From Catonella morbi ATCC 51271 (GTDB taxonomy: Bacteria > Bacillota > Clostridia > Lachnospirales > Lachnospiraceae): a stretch of 64,000 bases of DNA. Below, one piece after another: positions 9,814 through 19,473 of the stretch (within the stretch, counting starts at the first letter, position 1; every line of letters starts with the position of its first letter). The stretch is from positions 186,001 to 250,000 of the forward strand of contig NZ_KI535367.1 of the NCBI RefSeq assembly GCF_000160035.2, written 5' to 3'. Below the pieces are notes generated by a model, which worked only from the letters and a program-made list of their open reading frames with translations, ran no database searches and was not told where the DNA came from. The position numbers and the translations under genes were made by a program.

Positions 9814-9842
9814 TTGTGCTGCTTTAGAAAAGTGCTTATTAT
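9814..9842 (+). promoter_or_regulatory. Weak candidate promoter TTGTGC-17-TATTAT
   Basis: TTGTGC (9814-9819) and TATTAT (9837-9842) have ideal spacing upstream of the aminotransferase gene, but the -35 matches poorly. It may be an internal promoter. Confidence 0.3.
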
Positions 9843-9871
9843 AAAATAATATAAATATAAGAGGAATTGAT

Positions 9872-10969
9872 ATGATTAATGTCACCCGCTCGTCTTTACC
9901 CCCTATTGAGGAATATATTGATGAGATAAAAGAATTATGGGATTCTCACTGGCTGACCAATATGGGAGATAAACATAAGGAGCTTCAGGCTAAATTGGAG
10001 GAATATTTAGAGATACCAAATGTTGTACTGTATACAAACGGTCATCTTGCCCTTGAGAATATAATAGCAGCTATGGGCTTACCTAAAGGCTCAGAGGTTA
10101 TTACAACTCCGTTTACTTTCGTATCAACAACACATGCCATTGTCAGGAACGGACTAATTCCTGTTTTTTGTGATATAAATAAGGATGATTATACCATTGA
10201 TGCTGATAAGATAGAGCCTTTGATTACGGACAATACAAGTGCGATACTTCCGGTTCATGTATATGGCAATATTTGTGATGTTGAAACCATAGAGAGAATT
10301 GCAGGGAAGCACAATCTTAAAGTTATATATGATGCGGCACATGCTTTCGGAGTTAAATATAGAGGAAAGAGCAGTGCCTGCTTCGGAGATGCTTCAATGT
10401 ACAGTTTTCATGCCACAAAGGTATTTAATACTATTGAAGGCGGGGCGGTATGCTTTGAGGATAATTCACTCATTCAGATTCTTAATGATTTAAAGAACTT
10501 TGGAATCAGAGGAGCTGAATCCTGTGACTACATAGGTGGCAATGCCAAGATGAGTGAGTTTCAGGCTGCAATGGGTATTTGTAATCTCAGACACTTAGAC
10601 GAAGAAGTATTAAAAAGAAAAAAAGCAGCGGCAAGCTATGATGATCAGCTTGGTGGAATTGACGGAATCAGACTAAATCCGGTAAAGAATGATGTAGAAC
10701 CTAATTATGCTTATTATCCGGTTTTATTTGAGGAATACCAATATACACGCGATGAGATATATAACAAATTGCTGGAGAACGGCATTTGTGCAAGAAAATA
10801 TTTTTTTCCGTTAACCAGTGATTTTGGATGCTACAGGGACTTAGAATACGGCGGAGGATATAAAACTCCTGTTGCAAAGTACATCTCCGATAATATAATA
10901 ACTTTGCCGATTTATGCTGATTTGGATTTGGCTATTGTTGAAAAGATATGTAATCTTATTAAGGCTTAA
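9872..10969 (+). CDS. DegT/DnrJ/EryC1/StrS-family sugar aminotransferase
   Basis: A 365-residue PLP-dependent aminotransferase of nucleotide-sugar biosynthesis. Lys183 in SFHATKVFNTIEGG is the Schiff-base lysine; DAAHAFG (residues 154-160) carries the aspartate that contacts the pyridine nitrogen. Such enzymes convert a keto-sugar nucleotide to the amino sugar, which fits the NeuD/PglD-like transferase at 18794 that could acylate the new amine. GAGGAA ribosome site. The exact keto-sugar is not known. Confidence 0.93.
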   Translation: MINVTRSSLPPIEEYIDEIKELWDSHWLTNMGDKHKELQAKLEEYLEIPNVVLYTNGHLALENIIAAMGLPKGSEVITTPFTFVSTTHAIVRNGLIPVFCDINKDDYTIDADKIEPLITDNTSAILPVHVYGNICDVETIERIAGKHNLKVIYDAAHAFGVKYRGKSSACFGDASMYSFHATKVFNTIEGGAVCFEDNSLIQILNDLKNFGIRGAESCDYIGGNAKMSEFQAAMGICNLRHLDEEVLKRKKAAASYDDQLGGIDGIRLNPVKNDVEPNYAYYPVLFEEYQYTRDEIYNKLLENGICARKYFFPLTSDFGCYRDLEYGGGYKTPVAKYISDNIITLPIYADLDLAIVEKICNLIKA

Positions 10970-11041
10970 GATAATTTGATGCTGTTTTTGTGCGGAAAAT
11001 TGATTCAGACTGTATGTAAATAGATTTGAAACGGAGCAAAT

Positions 11042-12796
11042 ATGTTTTCTATAATAAAAAAAATTGGCAAGCTGCTAAACAGTAAGCAAAAAGGACGCAT
11101 TGCTATCTTAGGCGTAGTGACTCTTATAGGTGCATTCTTAGAGGTAATAGGGGTGTCACTTATGTTGCCGTTAATTACTGCCATAATGCAGCCGGATATA
11201 ATACATACCAATAAAACAATAGCCTATGTGTGCAATATTTTGGACTTAAATTCACACAGGACTTTTGTCATTGTATGCATAATTGTGGTCATCCTTGTAT
11301 TCATTTTCAAGGATTTATTTTTAATTATGCAATACTATGTTCAGGTAAGATTTGTGTATAATAATCAGCTTGCTACTCAGCAGAAAATGTTAAACGGATT
11401 TATGAACCGTCCGTATGAATTTTTCCTCAATGCGGAATCGGGAGAGATTTTGAGGGTTATTCAGGCAGATGTACCTACTACATACGGATTACTAACTACA
11501 CTTTTGAGTATGTTTACGGAAGTAGTTGTCTCCGTTGCGATTACAATTGCAATTTTTATTATTGATCCGGTAATGACAACATTTGTAATTATTATGATGT
11601 CTATAGTTGCATTGACCATATCTAAGCTGGTAAAACCCATATTAAAGAAAAAAGGAGAGGAATGGCACATACATGGTTCTCTTACTTATAAATGGCTGAT
11701 ACAGAGTATAACAGGAATCAAAGAGATTAAAGTAGGGGCTAAAGAAGAGTTTTTTGAGGAGAATTTTAACAGAAGTGGCAGAAAATATATAAGTGCGGCA
11801 AAATGGAATACAGTTTTTTCCAATATTCCGAGACTGATGATAGAAATGGTATCGGTTTGCTCTATGCTTGCTTTTATAGCTTATATGATATATATAGGAA
11901 AAGAAATAGAAACTTTGGTTACTACTTTGGGAGCCTTCGCTATGGCTGCTATGAAGCTTATGCCAAGTGCAAACCGTATAGTAGCTGCCTTAAATCAGAT
12001 TGCGTTTCAGGAACCGTCATTGGATAAACTGTTGCAGGACTTGGCCTTGTTTGAAGAAGATGAAATAAAATACAGTAAGTATAAAAAACAGAATTTAACC
12101 GAAAACAGAAATATACTGAGCTTTAACGATAAAATAGAACTTCGTAATATCACCTACAGTTATCAGGGTTCGGATAAACTTATATTAGACAATGCCAATA
12201 TGGTCATACCGATAGGAAAATCCGTAGGTATAGTCGGTGCTTCGGGAGCGGGTAAGACTACAGCTGTAGATATACTTCTCGGGGTATTGCTGGCGCAAAA
12301 GGGAGAGATTCTGACTGACGGAATAAATGTAATGGAAAACTATTCGGAATGGCTTGCTAATATAGGTTATATACCGCAGAATATATTTATGTTGGATGAT
12401 GATATAAAGAGTAATATCGCTTTCGGAGTGCCTGAAAAATTGCAAGATGAAGAAATGGTGTGGAAGGCAATAAAAGAAGCACAGCTTGAAGATTTTGTGA
12501 AAGAATTAAAAGACGGAATACATACACAGATAGGAGAGCGGGGCATGCGTTTATCGGGAGGTCAGAGACAAAGGCTCGGTATAGCCAGAGCTCTGTATTT
12601 AAATCCGAAGATTCTGGTGTTTGATGAGGCTACATCGGCTCTCGATAATGAAACCGAAGCTGCTATTATGTCATCTATAAACAGCTTACATGGTAAAAAG
12701 ACAATGATTATTATAGCTCACAGACTACAGACTATAAAGGATTGTGATATAGTATATCGTGTGGGAGATGGAAGGATAATTGAGGAAAGAAGCTGA
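11042..12796 (+). CDS. ABC transporter, fused permease and ATPase (PglK/MsbA-like flippase)
   Basis: A 584-residue half-transporter. About five or six membrane helices lie in residues 1-330, then an ATPase with Walker A GASGAGKTT (about 399-407), signature LSGGQRQRLG (about 504) and Walker B ILVFDEATSAL. The length and N-terminal layout match PglK, which flips lipid-linked oligosaccharides across the membrane by ATP hydrolysis. Nothing resembling Wzx is present in the window, so this is the best candidate exporter for the glycan unit. Start ATG with GGAG upstream. Confidence 0.9.
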   Translation: MFSIIKKIGKLLNSKQKGRIAILGVVTLIGAFLEVIGVSLMLPLITAIMQPDIIHTNKTIAYVCNILDLNSHRTFVIVCIIVVILVFIFKDLFLIMQYYVQVRFVYNNQLATQQKMLNGFMNRPYEFFLNAESGEILRVIQADVPTTYGLLTTLLSMFTEVVVSVAITIAIFIIDPVMTTFVIIMMSIVALTISKLVKPILKKKGEEWHIHGSLTYKWLIQSITGIKEIKVGAKEEFFEENFNRSGRKYISAAKWNTVFSNIPRLMIEMVSVCSMLAFIAYMIYIGKEIETLVTTLGAFAMAAMKLMPSANRIVAALNQIAFQEPSLDKLLQDLALFEEDEIKYSKYKKQNLTENRNILSFNDKIELRNITYSYQGSDKLILDNANMVIPIGKSVGIVGASGAGKTTAVDILLGVLLAQKGEILTDGINVMENYSEWLANIGYIPQNIFMLDDDIKSNIAFGVPEKLQDEEMVWKAIKEAQLEDFVKELKDGIHTQIGERGMRLSGGQRQRLGIARALYLNPKILVFDEATSALDNETEAAIMSSINSLHGKKTMIIIAHRLQTIKDCDIVYRVGDGRIIEERS

Positions 12797-12881
12797 AATT
12801 CTTATGGGTGACATAGAAAGCGATGATGTTGAGAGAATAAGTGAAAATTAAGTTTTGGAATAAATATGATTGGGAGAAGTT

Positions 12882-14009
12882 ATGCGATATGACAGGATTA
12901 TCATAGGTGCCGGATTATATGGGTTATATTCTGCACTTTTTTGTTTAAAAAGAGGTGAGAATGTACTGGTATTGGAATGTGATAAACAACCGTTTTCCAG
13001 AGCTACGTATATTAACCAGGCAAGAGTACATGGGGGTTATCACTATCCGAGATCTATTTCTACAGCTATTAAATCAGCAGGATATTTTGAGAGATTTAAC
13101 AGGGAATTTGATTTTTGTATTAATAAAGAGTTTGAACAGATATATGCGACCTCTGATGATTATTCCTGGACAGATGGGATTCAATTTAAGAAGTTTTGTG
13201 ATTCAGCAGGAATACCTTGTAAAAGAGTACCTTCAGAGGAATACTTTAAAGAGGGACAGTGCAGTGGAGCTTTTGTAACGAGAGAATATACTTATGATGC
13301 TAAAATTCTCTGTGATTATTTTTTATCTGAATTACAGAAATACAAGAATTCTTTCAGTATTAAATATTCAGTTAATATAATGAAGATTAATAGACTAAAG
13401 GATGATTATGAAGTTATATTGTCAGATGGTAGTTTATATAAAACTGATTTTTTGCTAAACGCTACTTATGCTTCAACTAATCAGATATTGGAAAAACTTG
13501 GTTATGAGAAGTTTAAGATAAAATATGAATTATGTGAAATTATACTTTGTGAAGTGAATGATAAATTGAAAGATGTTGGCATTACAGTGATGGATGGGCC
13601 ATTTTTTTCAATTATGCCATTTGGCAAGACGGGTTTACATTCGCTCACATCGGTTACGTTCACACCACATAAGACCGGTTATGATGAATTACCTGAATTT
13701 AAGTGCCAGTCGGAAAGTAAAGGATTATGTAACAGAGAACATTTATATAACTGCAATCTTTGTGTGGCTAAACCTAAATCCGCATATAGATATATGTCAA
13801 ATCTGGCACATAAATATATGAAAGATTGTTATGAATTTAAATATAAAGAATCTTTATTTTCAATGAAACCTATTTTGTTGGCTTCGGAGATAGATGATTC
13901 ACGTCCTACAGTAGTGAAGAGTTATTCACAAAAACCCACCTTTGTAAGTGTATTATCAGGTAAAATAAATACTTTATATGATTTAGATGAGGTACTTGCT
14001 AATGGATAA
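12882..14009 (+). CDS. FAD-dependent oxidoreductase (DAO-like)
   Basis: A 375-residue protein beginning RYDRIIIGAGLYGLYSALFCL, a dinucleotide-binding GxGxxG fold, followed by an acidic strand end (VLVLECDK). It belongs to the D-amino-acid-oxidase/GlpD-like flavoproteins found in glycan clusters; the substrate could be a sugar or sugar acid intermediate. GGGAG lies five bases before the ATG at 12882, preferred over a TTG at 12870. It overlaps the next gene slightly. Fold is clear, substrate unknown. Confidence 0.82.
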   Translation: MRYDRIIIGAGLYGLYSALFCLKRGENVLVLECDKQPFSRATYINQARVHGGYHYPRSISTAIKSAGYFERFNREFDFCINKEFEQIYATSDDYSWTDGIQFKKFCDSAGIPCKRVPSEEYFKEGQCSGAFVTREYTYDAKILCDYFLSELQKYKNSFSIKYSVNIMKINRLKDDYEVILSDGSLYKTDFLLNATYASTNQILEKLGYEKFKIKYELCEIILCEVNDKLKDVGITVMDGPFFSIMPFGKTGLHSLTSVTFTPHKTGYDELPEFKCQSESKGLCNREHLYNCNLCVAKPKSAYRYMSNLAHKYMKDCYEFKYKESLFSMKPILLASEIDDSRPTVVKSYSQKPTFVSVLSGKINTLYDLDEVLANG

Positions 14010-14946
14010 TAAAGAAAAGAACTTTGTATCGGCAGTTGTGTATATACATAATGAAGAAAAAAGAATTCCGAATTTTTTAAACAAGATTTTAGATATATTT
14101 CAAAGAAATTTTGAGCACGCTGAAATTATTTGTGTAAATGATCATTCCGGAGATGAAAGTGTAGTAAAAATCAAGGATATCAGCCAAAATAAATTGGGAG
14201 GGTTAGTCAGTGTATCATTGTTAAATCTCAGTTATTTCCATGGGGTTGAGACTGCAATGAGTGCCGGAGTGGATATGGCAATAGGAGATTTTGTATTTGA
14301 ATTTGACAGCTTAAATTTTGATTTTGACGATGATCTTATAATGAAAACATATAGACATTCCATTGATAAGGGATATGATATTGTAAGTACGGTACCAAAT
14401 AAAAAAGAAAAATTTACATCAGCTATATTCTATAAACTTGTGGAGAAATTAACCAATTCTTCTGACAGAATGTATACGGAAAGATTCAGACTACTTAGTA
14501 GGAGGGCTGTCAATAGAATAGGTTCAATGAATAAAACAATATTGTATAGAAAAATCTTATATATGAACTGCGGACTTAAGACTGATATCATAAGATATGA
14601 TACTGTAAATGCAGAAAAAGAAGTGTTTGATAATAAGATTAGGGGTTATAGGACTTCTCTTGCCATTGATTCTTTGATTTTATTTACTGAATTAGGTTAT
14701 AAATTTTCGTTTACAATGACAATCCTTATGATGTTAATTTCGGTTTTAATGTTATTTTATTCGGCTTTTATTTATTTTACTTCTAACCCTATAGAGGGGT
14801 GGACAACAACCATATTGTTTTTAGCGGTGGCATTTTTTGGCTTGTTTGGAATTCTTACAATCGTAATAAAATACTTGCAGATTATAGTTGATTTGATATT
14901 TAAGAAGAAGAGATATACATTTGAAAGTATAGAGAAGTTAAACTGA
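14002..14946 (+). CDS. Family 2 glycosyltransferase with C-terminal membrane helices (GtrB/DPM-like)
   Basis: About 314 residues. The N-terminal GT2 core SAVVYIHNEEKRIPNFL is followed by CVNDHSGDES. The usual DxD region reads FEFDSLNFDFDDD, an unusual acidic stretch. Two C-terminal hydrophobic helices (about residues 230-290) match the DPM/GtrB architecture in which the enzyme loads undecaprenyl phosphate with a single sugar. This pairs with GtrA at 4838. The start at 14002 is preferred over ATG 13987 because GAGG sits nine bases upstream; it overlaps the flavoprotein stop. Confidence 0.8.
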   Translation: MDNKEKNFVSAVVYIHNEEKRIPNFLNKILDIFQRNFEHAEIICVNDHSGDESVVKIKDISQNKLGGLVSVSLLNLSYFHGVETAMSAGVDMAIGDFVFEFDSLNFDFDDDLIMKTYRHSIDKGYDIVSTVPNKKEKFTSAIFYKLVEKLTNSSDRMYTERFRLLSRRAVNRIGSMNKTILYRKILYMNCGLKTDIIRYDTVNAEKEVFDNKIRGYRTSLAIDSLILFTELGYKFSFTMTILMMLISVLMLFYSAFIYFTSNPIEGWTTTILFLAVAFFGLFGILTIVIKYLQIIVDLIFKKKRYTFESIEKLN

Positions 14947-14962
14947 TGAAGGGGTGAATGAA

Positions 14963-15892
14963 ATGCGAGCGTTAGTGGGCTATACAGGCTTTGTTGGCAG
15001 TAATATTTGTGAAAAGAGTAAATTTGAAGGACTTTATAACTCTAAAAATATACAAGATGCTTATGGAACTGCCCCGGAGTTGCTTATTTATTCCGGAGTA
15101 AGAGCAGAAAAGTTTCTGGCGAACAGAGAACCTGAAAAAGATTTGGAATATATAATAAAAGCAGAGGAAAATATCGAGAGAATTAAGCCTAAACAGCTTG
15201 TGTTGATTTCAACCATAGATGTGTTTTCAAACCCTGTGGATGTTGATGAAGAAACTGAGATTACAGGAGATAATTTACAGGCATATGGGAAAAACCGTTA
15301 TGAACTTGAAAAATGGGTGAGAGACAATTATAAGGCGGCACTAATAGTAAGGCTTCCCGGACTTTTTGGGAAGAATATAAAGAAAAATTTTATTTATGAT
15401 TACATAAATGTAATTCCGAGTATGTTAACTGAAACGAAGATGGAAGAACTATCTGTAAAATGTAATGAAGTTAAGAATTATTATATAAAAGAGAATAATG
15501 GATTTTATAAAATTAAAAACCTGAATCCTGCTGAAAAAGACAGGGTGAAGAGTTTATTAAAAGGACTTGAATTTTCTGCAATTAACTTTACTGACAGCAG
15601 AAGTATATTTCAATTTTATAATCTTGACAGACTGTATAATGACATTGTGCTGCTTTTGAAAGAGGGAATAACTCTTTGTCACCTTGCGACTGAGCCGATT
15701 GGTACCGGTGAATTGTATAATTTTTTATCAGGTACGGAGTTTGATAATGAACTTGATAAAAAGCCGCTATTTTATGACTATAGGACAAAATATGCGAAAT
15801 TATTTGGAAATCAGGGGAACTATATAGAGAATAAAGAAAACGTTATGAGGCAGATAAAAGAATTTGTTGAAAGAGCCGGTAGGAAAATATGA
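14963..15892 (+). CDS. NAD-dependent epimerase/dehydratase-like SDR
   Basis: About 309 residues, extended-SDR type. RALVGYTGFVGSNIC at the N-terminus is the GxxGxxG cofactor loop, LISTIDVF provides the serine/threonine region and YELEK the YxxxK pair. A non-typical insert follows (about residues 150-200). Likely acts on a nucleotide sugar (reduction or epimerisation). ATG 14963 has GGGG eight bases upstream; GTG 14954 is the alternative. The stop overlaps the next ATG. Confidence 0.8.
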   Translation: MRALVGYTGFVGSNICEKSKFEGLYNSKNIQDAYGTAPELLIYSGVRAEKFLANREPEKDLEYIIKAEENIERIKPKQLVLISTIDVFSNPVDVDEETEITGDNLQAYGKNRYELEKWVRDNYKAALIVRLPGLFGKNIKKNFIYDYINVIPSMLTETKMEELSVKCNEVKNYYIKENNGFYKIKNLNPAEKDRVKSLLKGLEFSAINFTDSRSIFQFYNLDRLYNDIVLLLKEGITLCHLATEPIGTGELYNFLSGTEFDNELDKKPLFYDYRTKYAKLFGNQGNYIENKENVMRQIKEFVERAGRKI

Positions 15893-17124
15893 TAAATAAA
15901 AAGACAATTTGTAATATTGGTTTGATTTTAACAGTCTCTTTAATGATAGCCATATATCTTTTTAGAGGCGCAGGCAGTTCAAGAGATAGGGATTCAGAGA
16001 TATTACCTATAGGTAGTGTGATGGCTGCATTACAAGGAAAAACCGATAATAATCAGGGTTTTGGTCTGCTTGGTATACAAAATATTAATGTATCTTCATA
16101 TGATGAGACAGAAGTATTAAATGATGTAAATAATACCGGTTATGAATTTGAGGTATACAAATCACAGGTAGGATTACAAGGTCATATTTTGATTATGGCT
16201 ACCAAAATATTAAAAAACGGAAATGTTGTAGTTCAGCTATTTAAATTGATTAATTGTTTTTTGTTTGCATTTATAATACTTGCAATCTCCGGAGAGATAT
16301 ATAAAAGATATGGATTAAATTTTTCACTTTCATTTTTTTTGGTATCATTAAGTACACACTGGAATGTAGATTTTTCAAGAAATTTATACTGGTTGGAATA
16401 TACCTGGTTTATTCCGTTACTGCTTGGATTATGCCTGATAAACTATAATAAGAAAAAAGTCTTTATCTATCCATTATTTTTTATCTCAATATTAATAAAA
16501 TGCTTATGTGGTTATGAATTTATTTCTGTTGTTATGATGGGCGGTATTGTATTTTTGATTGCTGAGTGGAGTAGAGATAAAGTAAACAGAAAAGAGTATA
16601 CTAAGGATATAATTATAGTTGGCCTTATGTCTGTATTCGGCTTTGTTGCTGCATATTTAATACATGCTTACGCTTGTGGTAATGGAGACATAGCCAATGG
16701 ACTATCTTTCATGAAAACCAATTTGTGGGGCAGGAGAATGAGCCTGATGTCTTCTGTAGTTAATGGATCTGATGCAATATTGTTGGAATCAATTAATGCA
16801 TCTGTATTTAGTGTATTAAAAATGTATATGTTTGAGGGACTTGAAGGAAAACTTGTTTCTTTATTCCTGTTTTCTGCTATTATATGTATTATATATCAGC
16901 GTAAAGTTCTAAAAAAAGATAATATATTTGAAATATATTTGCTTGTAGGAATGTTTTTAGGTGCAATTTCATGGTTGTTGCTTGCCAAACCTCATTCATA
17001 TATTCATACGCATATCAATTTTGTTATCTGGTATATGGGATTTATGCAAACTTGTCTGTATATCGTATTAAATACTATGCTTGAAAAGAAAAATATTAAG
17101 TTAAGTATTGAGAAAACGGAGTGA
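15889..17124 (+). CDS. Polytopic membrane protein of polysaccharide cluster, function unknown
   Basis: A 411-residue protein with an N-terminal helix, a large outside loop (about residues 27-100) and roughly eight to ten further membrane segments. The loop begins with an Asp-Arg-Asp pair (residues 33-35, SSRDRDSE), which recalls the acidic loop-1 motif of GT-C glycosyltransferases. The alternative is a Wzy-like polymerase; none else is visible in the window. It overlaps the SDR gene and is followed at 6 bp by the isomerase-like gene, so it is within the operon. I do not recognise a specific family. Confidence 0.75.
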   Translation: MINKKTICNIGLILTVSLMIAIYLFRGAGSSRDRDSEILPIGSVMAALQGKTDNNQGFGLLGIQNINVSSYDETEVLNDVNNTGYEFEVYKSQVGLQGHILIMATKILKNGNVVVQLFKLINCFLFAFIILAISGEIYKRYGLNFSLSFFLVSLSTHWNVDFSRNLYWLEYTWFIPLLLGLCLINYNKKKVFIYPLFFISILIKCLCGYEFISVVMMGGIVFLIAEWSRDKVNRKEYTKDIIIVGLMSVFGFVAAYLIHAYACGNGDIANGLSFMKTNLWGRRMSLMSSVVNGSDAILLESINASVFSVLKMYMFEGLEGKLVSLFLFSAIICIIYQRKVLKKDNIFEIYLLVGMFLGAISWLLLAKPHSYIHTHINFVIWYMGFMQTCLYIVLNTMLEKKNIKLSIEKTE

Positions 17125-17130
17125 TAAACT

Positions 17131-17925
17131 ATGAAGCTGTCAATATCCAATATTGCCTGGGCTAAAGAGAATGATAATGAAGTTTACGAATTTATGAGAG
17201 AATTAGGGTATTCGGGGCTAGAAATTGCTCCTACAAGAGTTTTTGGCGAAACACCGTATAACAAGTTAAAAGAGGCATCTGAGTTTAAAACTGAATTGAA
17301 GGAAAGAAAAAATTTCTGTATTCCTTCTATGCAGTCATTATGGTATGGGAGGAGTGAAAGACTGTTTGGTTCACCTGAAGAGAGACTTGTTTTGTCAGAT
17401 TATACAAAAGAAGCTATAAGATTTGCAAAAGAACTGGCATGCGGCAATCTTGTGTTTGGCTGTCCGAAGAACAGAAATACATATTTGGAGGAAGATTTTG
17501 AAATTGGTTTAAGATTTTTTCGGGAACTTGGCGATTACGCGGCGTTTAATAATACAGTAATAGGCTTTGAGGCAAACCCGGTTATATATGGAACTAATTA
17601 TATGAATGATACATTGTCTGCAATTCAACTTGTAGAGAATATTAAAAGTACCGGATTAAAACTTAATTTAGATTTAGGTACCATGATTTATAATGAAGAA
17701 AAAGCTGACATTTTGCAGGGAAAGACCGGCTTAGTAAATCATGTACATATAAGTGAGCCTAATTTGAAAAGCATAGAAAAAAGAAAATTACATAGAGAAG
17801 TTATAAAGATTTTATCCAAAGAGGGGTATGATGGATATATTTCTGTTGAAATGCAAAAAGTTGATGATTTATCGCATTTATATGATGTTATGTCTTATGT
17901 AAAGGAAATTGTGTATGATATTTGA
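17131..17925 (+). CDS. Sugar phosphate isomerase/epimerase-like TIM barrel
   Basis: A 264-residue member of the AP-endonuclease-2-type TIM barrels (xylose-isomerase-like). MKLSISNIAWA begins the first strand, GYSGLEIAPTR the second, and VNHVHISEPN plus YISVEMQK supply the usual C-terminal histidine and glutamate ligands. These isomerise or epimerise sugars or inositols. Its place among glycosyltransferases suggests supply of an unusual sugar. GGAGTG ribosome site. Substrate unknown. Confidence 0.82.
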   Translation: MKLSISNIAWAKENDNEVYEFMRELGYSGLEIAPTRVFGETPYNKLKEASEFKTELKERKNFCIPSMQSLWYGRSERLFGSPEERLVLSDYTKEAIRFAKELACGNLVFGCPKNRNTYLEEDFEIGLRFFRELGDYAAFNNTVIGFEANPVIYGTNYMNDTLSAIQLVENIKSTGLKLNLDLGTMIYNEEKADILQGKTGLVNHVHISEPNLKSIEKRKLHREVIKILSKEGYDGYISVEMQKVDDLSHLYDVMSYVKEIVYDI

Positions 17926-18718
17926 AAAGCAGTCAGGAGTACCAAAGTTTGAAAGCTATGAAATACAAACGAAAAGAAATAAATATGCTTTGTTAATACC
18001 TATAATAAATGAAGGCAGGAGAATTGTTACAGAGTTAACAATAGCTAAAAAACATGGTATACATGAAAAAATTGATATTGTAATTTGTGATGGTGGCTCC
18101 GCCGATGGCTCCACTGAAATTAAATTAATGGAAAAACTTGGTGTAAATACCTTGCTTATAAAGAGAGATACAGGTAAGCAGGGAGCACAACTTAGAATGG
18201 GGATATGGTGGGCACTTGAACGAGGCTATGAAGGTATTATAACTATAGATGGTAATAATAAAGACAGTATAGAGGATGTACCGAGATTTATAGAATATTT
18301 AGAGAAGGGCTACGATTTTATACAGGGCTCAAGGTTTGTAAAGGGAGGGAAAGCGATAAACACACCTTTAATAAGGTATATATCAGTTAGATTAATACAT
18401 GCTCCGGTTATTTCAAAGATTGCAAAGTTCAGATTTACAGATACAACAAACGCATATAGAGGGTATTCAAAGAGGTATTTATCGGACTCAAGAGTGCAGC
18501 CCTTAAGAGATATATTTATGGGATATGAGCTGCTTGCATATTTATCGGTAAGAGCATCTCAAATCGGATTAAAGGTTTGTGAGATTCCGGTAAGGAGAGA
18601 ATATCCGGCGAACAAGAAAACTCCTACTAAAATCAGCTTTTTTAAAGGAAATATGGAACTATTAAGAATATTGTTTAGACTTTCGAAAAAGATATATGAT
18701 CCGGAATTCTATACTTAA
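17915..18718 (+). CDS. Glycosyltransferase family 2, DPM1-like, soluble
   Basis: About 267 residues. YALLIPIINEGRRIVTELTIA, IVICDGGSADGSTEI and the metal site TIDGNNKDSIED define a GT2 of the dolichol-phosphate-mannose-synthase type, without C-terminal membrane helices. It resembles proteins that transfer to a lipid phosphate or modify a glycan. ATG 17915 has AAAGGA eight bases upstream; it overlaps the preceding gene by 11 bp. Donor not assignable. Confidence 0.85.
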   Translation: MIFEKQSGVPKFESYEIQTKRNKYALLIPIINEGRRIVTELTIAKKHGIHEKIDIVICDGGSADGSTEIKLMEKLGVNTLLIKRDTGKQGAQLRMGIWWALERGYEGIITIDGNNKDSIEDVPRFIEYLEKGYDFIQGSRFVKGGKAINTPLIRYISVRLIHAPVISKIAKFRFTDTTNAYRGYSKRYLSDSRVQPLRDIFMGYELLAYLSVRASQIGLKVCEIPVRREYPANKKTPTKISFFKGNMELLRILFRLSKKIYDPEFYT

Positions 18719-18729
18719 CTATTGAATAA

Positions 18730-18738
18730 TGGTATAAT
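18730..18738 (+). promoter_or_regulatory. Possible extended -10 promoter before the acyl module
   Basis: TGGTATAAT is an extended -10 element (TGN plus TATAAT) 56 bp before the NeuD-like gene; no good -35 was found at standard spacing. It could give the acyl-activation genes their own promoter. Confidence 0.3.
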
Positions 18739-18793
18739 GAGATGTTAAAATTATACTGAGTATGATATTGAATGTTAAAAAGGAGAATAAAGC

Positions 18794-19456
18794 ATGATTA
18801 ATAAAGTGCTGGGAATATGGGGAGCCGGAGGACTTGGCAGAGAAGTGCTGGAACTGGCAAAGATTATTAACGGCAGAGATAAAAGATGGGATGGCTTTGT
18901 CTTTATAGTTGACGGAGCGGCAGTCTCAGAAGTTAACGGTGCCAAAGTAATAGAGTATGAAGATGCCAAAAAAAAGTTTGACGGGCTTGAAGTGATAATC
19001 GGAATAGGTGAGCCTGCTGTCAGAGAAGAGAAGTTCAATCTGCTTAAAAATGATGAAATTGCTACTCCGTCACTTATTCATCCTGATGTACATGTACCTG
19101 ATACTGTAAAAATTGGTGAGGGAACCGTTATACAGTACGGATGCTTTATTTCTTCCGATATAACTATCGGTGACAATGTCTTTGTTCAGCCGCAGTGCAA
19201 TATCGGACATGATGATGAGCTTGCGGATGGCTGTATAATTTCAGGCATTGGTAATCTCGCAGGTAATGTATCTATAGGTAAATATACTTATATCGGATTG
19301 AGTGTGGCTGTTAAAGAACGTGTAAATATCGGGAATTACAGTATAGTAGGGATGGGATCAATTGTATATAAAGACATACCCGATGAGATGATAGCGTTAG
19401 GAAACCCTGCCAGACCTATAGCCAGAAATACTGATAGAATAGTTTTCAAAGACTGA
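18794..19456 (+). CDS. NeuD/PglD-like sugar O- or N-acyltransferase
   Basis: A 220-residue protein with an N-terminal Rossmann-like domain (GIWGAGGLGREVLELAK) and a C-terminal left-handed beta helix of hexapeptide repeats (VKIGEGTVIQYG, ITIGDNVFVQPQCNIGHDD, VSIGKYTYIG). NCNIGHDD-type residues carry the catalytic histidine of PglD. These enzymes acetylate an amino group on a nucleotide sugar or an OH of sialic acid. Here the adjoining ACP and ligase suggest the acyl donor may be an acyl-ACP rather than acetyl-CoA. AGGAG ribosome site. Confidence 0.88.
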   Translation: MINKVLGIWGAGGLGREVLELAKIINGRDKRWDGFVFIVDGAAVSEVNGAKVIEYEDAKKKFDGLEVIIGIGEPAVREEKFNLLKNDEIATPSLIHPDVHVPDTVKIGEGTVIQYGCFISSDITIGDNVFVQPQCNIGHDDELADGCIISGIGNLAGNVSIGKYTYIGLSVAVKERVNIGNYSIVGMGSIVYKDIPDEMIALGNPARPIARNTDRIVFKD

Positions 19457-19473
19457 GGAAGCGGAGGAATAAA

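Noticed and set aside
12804-12851. 15-codon ORF after the ABC transporter
   Set aside because: Too short, with no ribosome site, and no composition sign of a gene.
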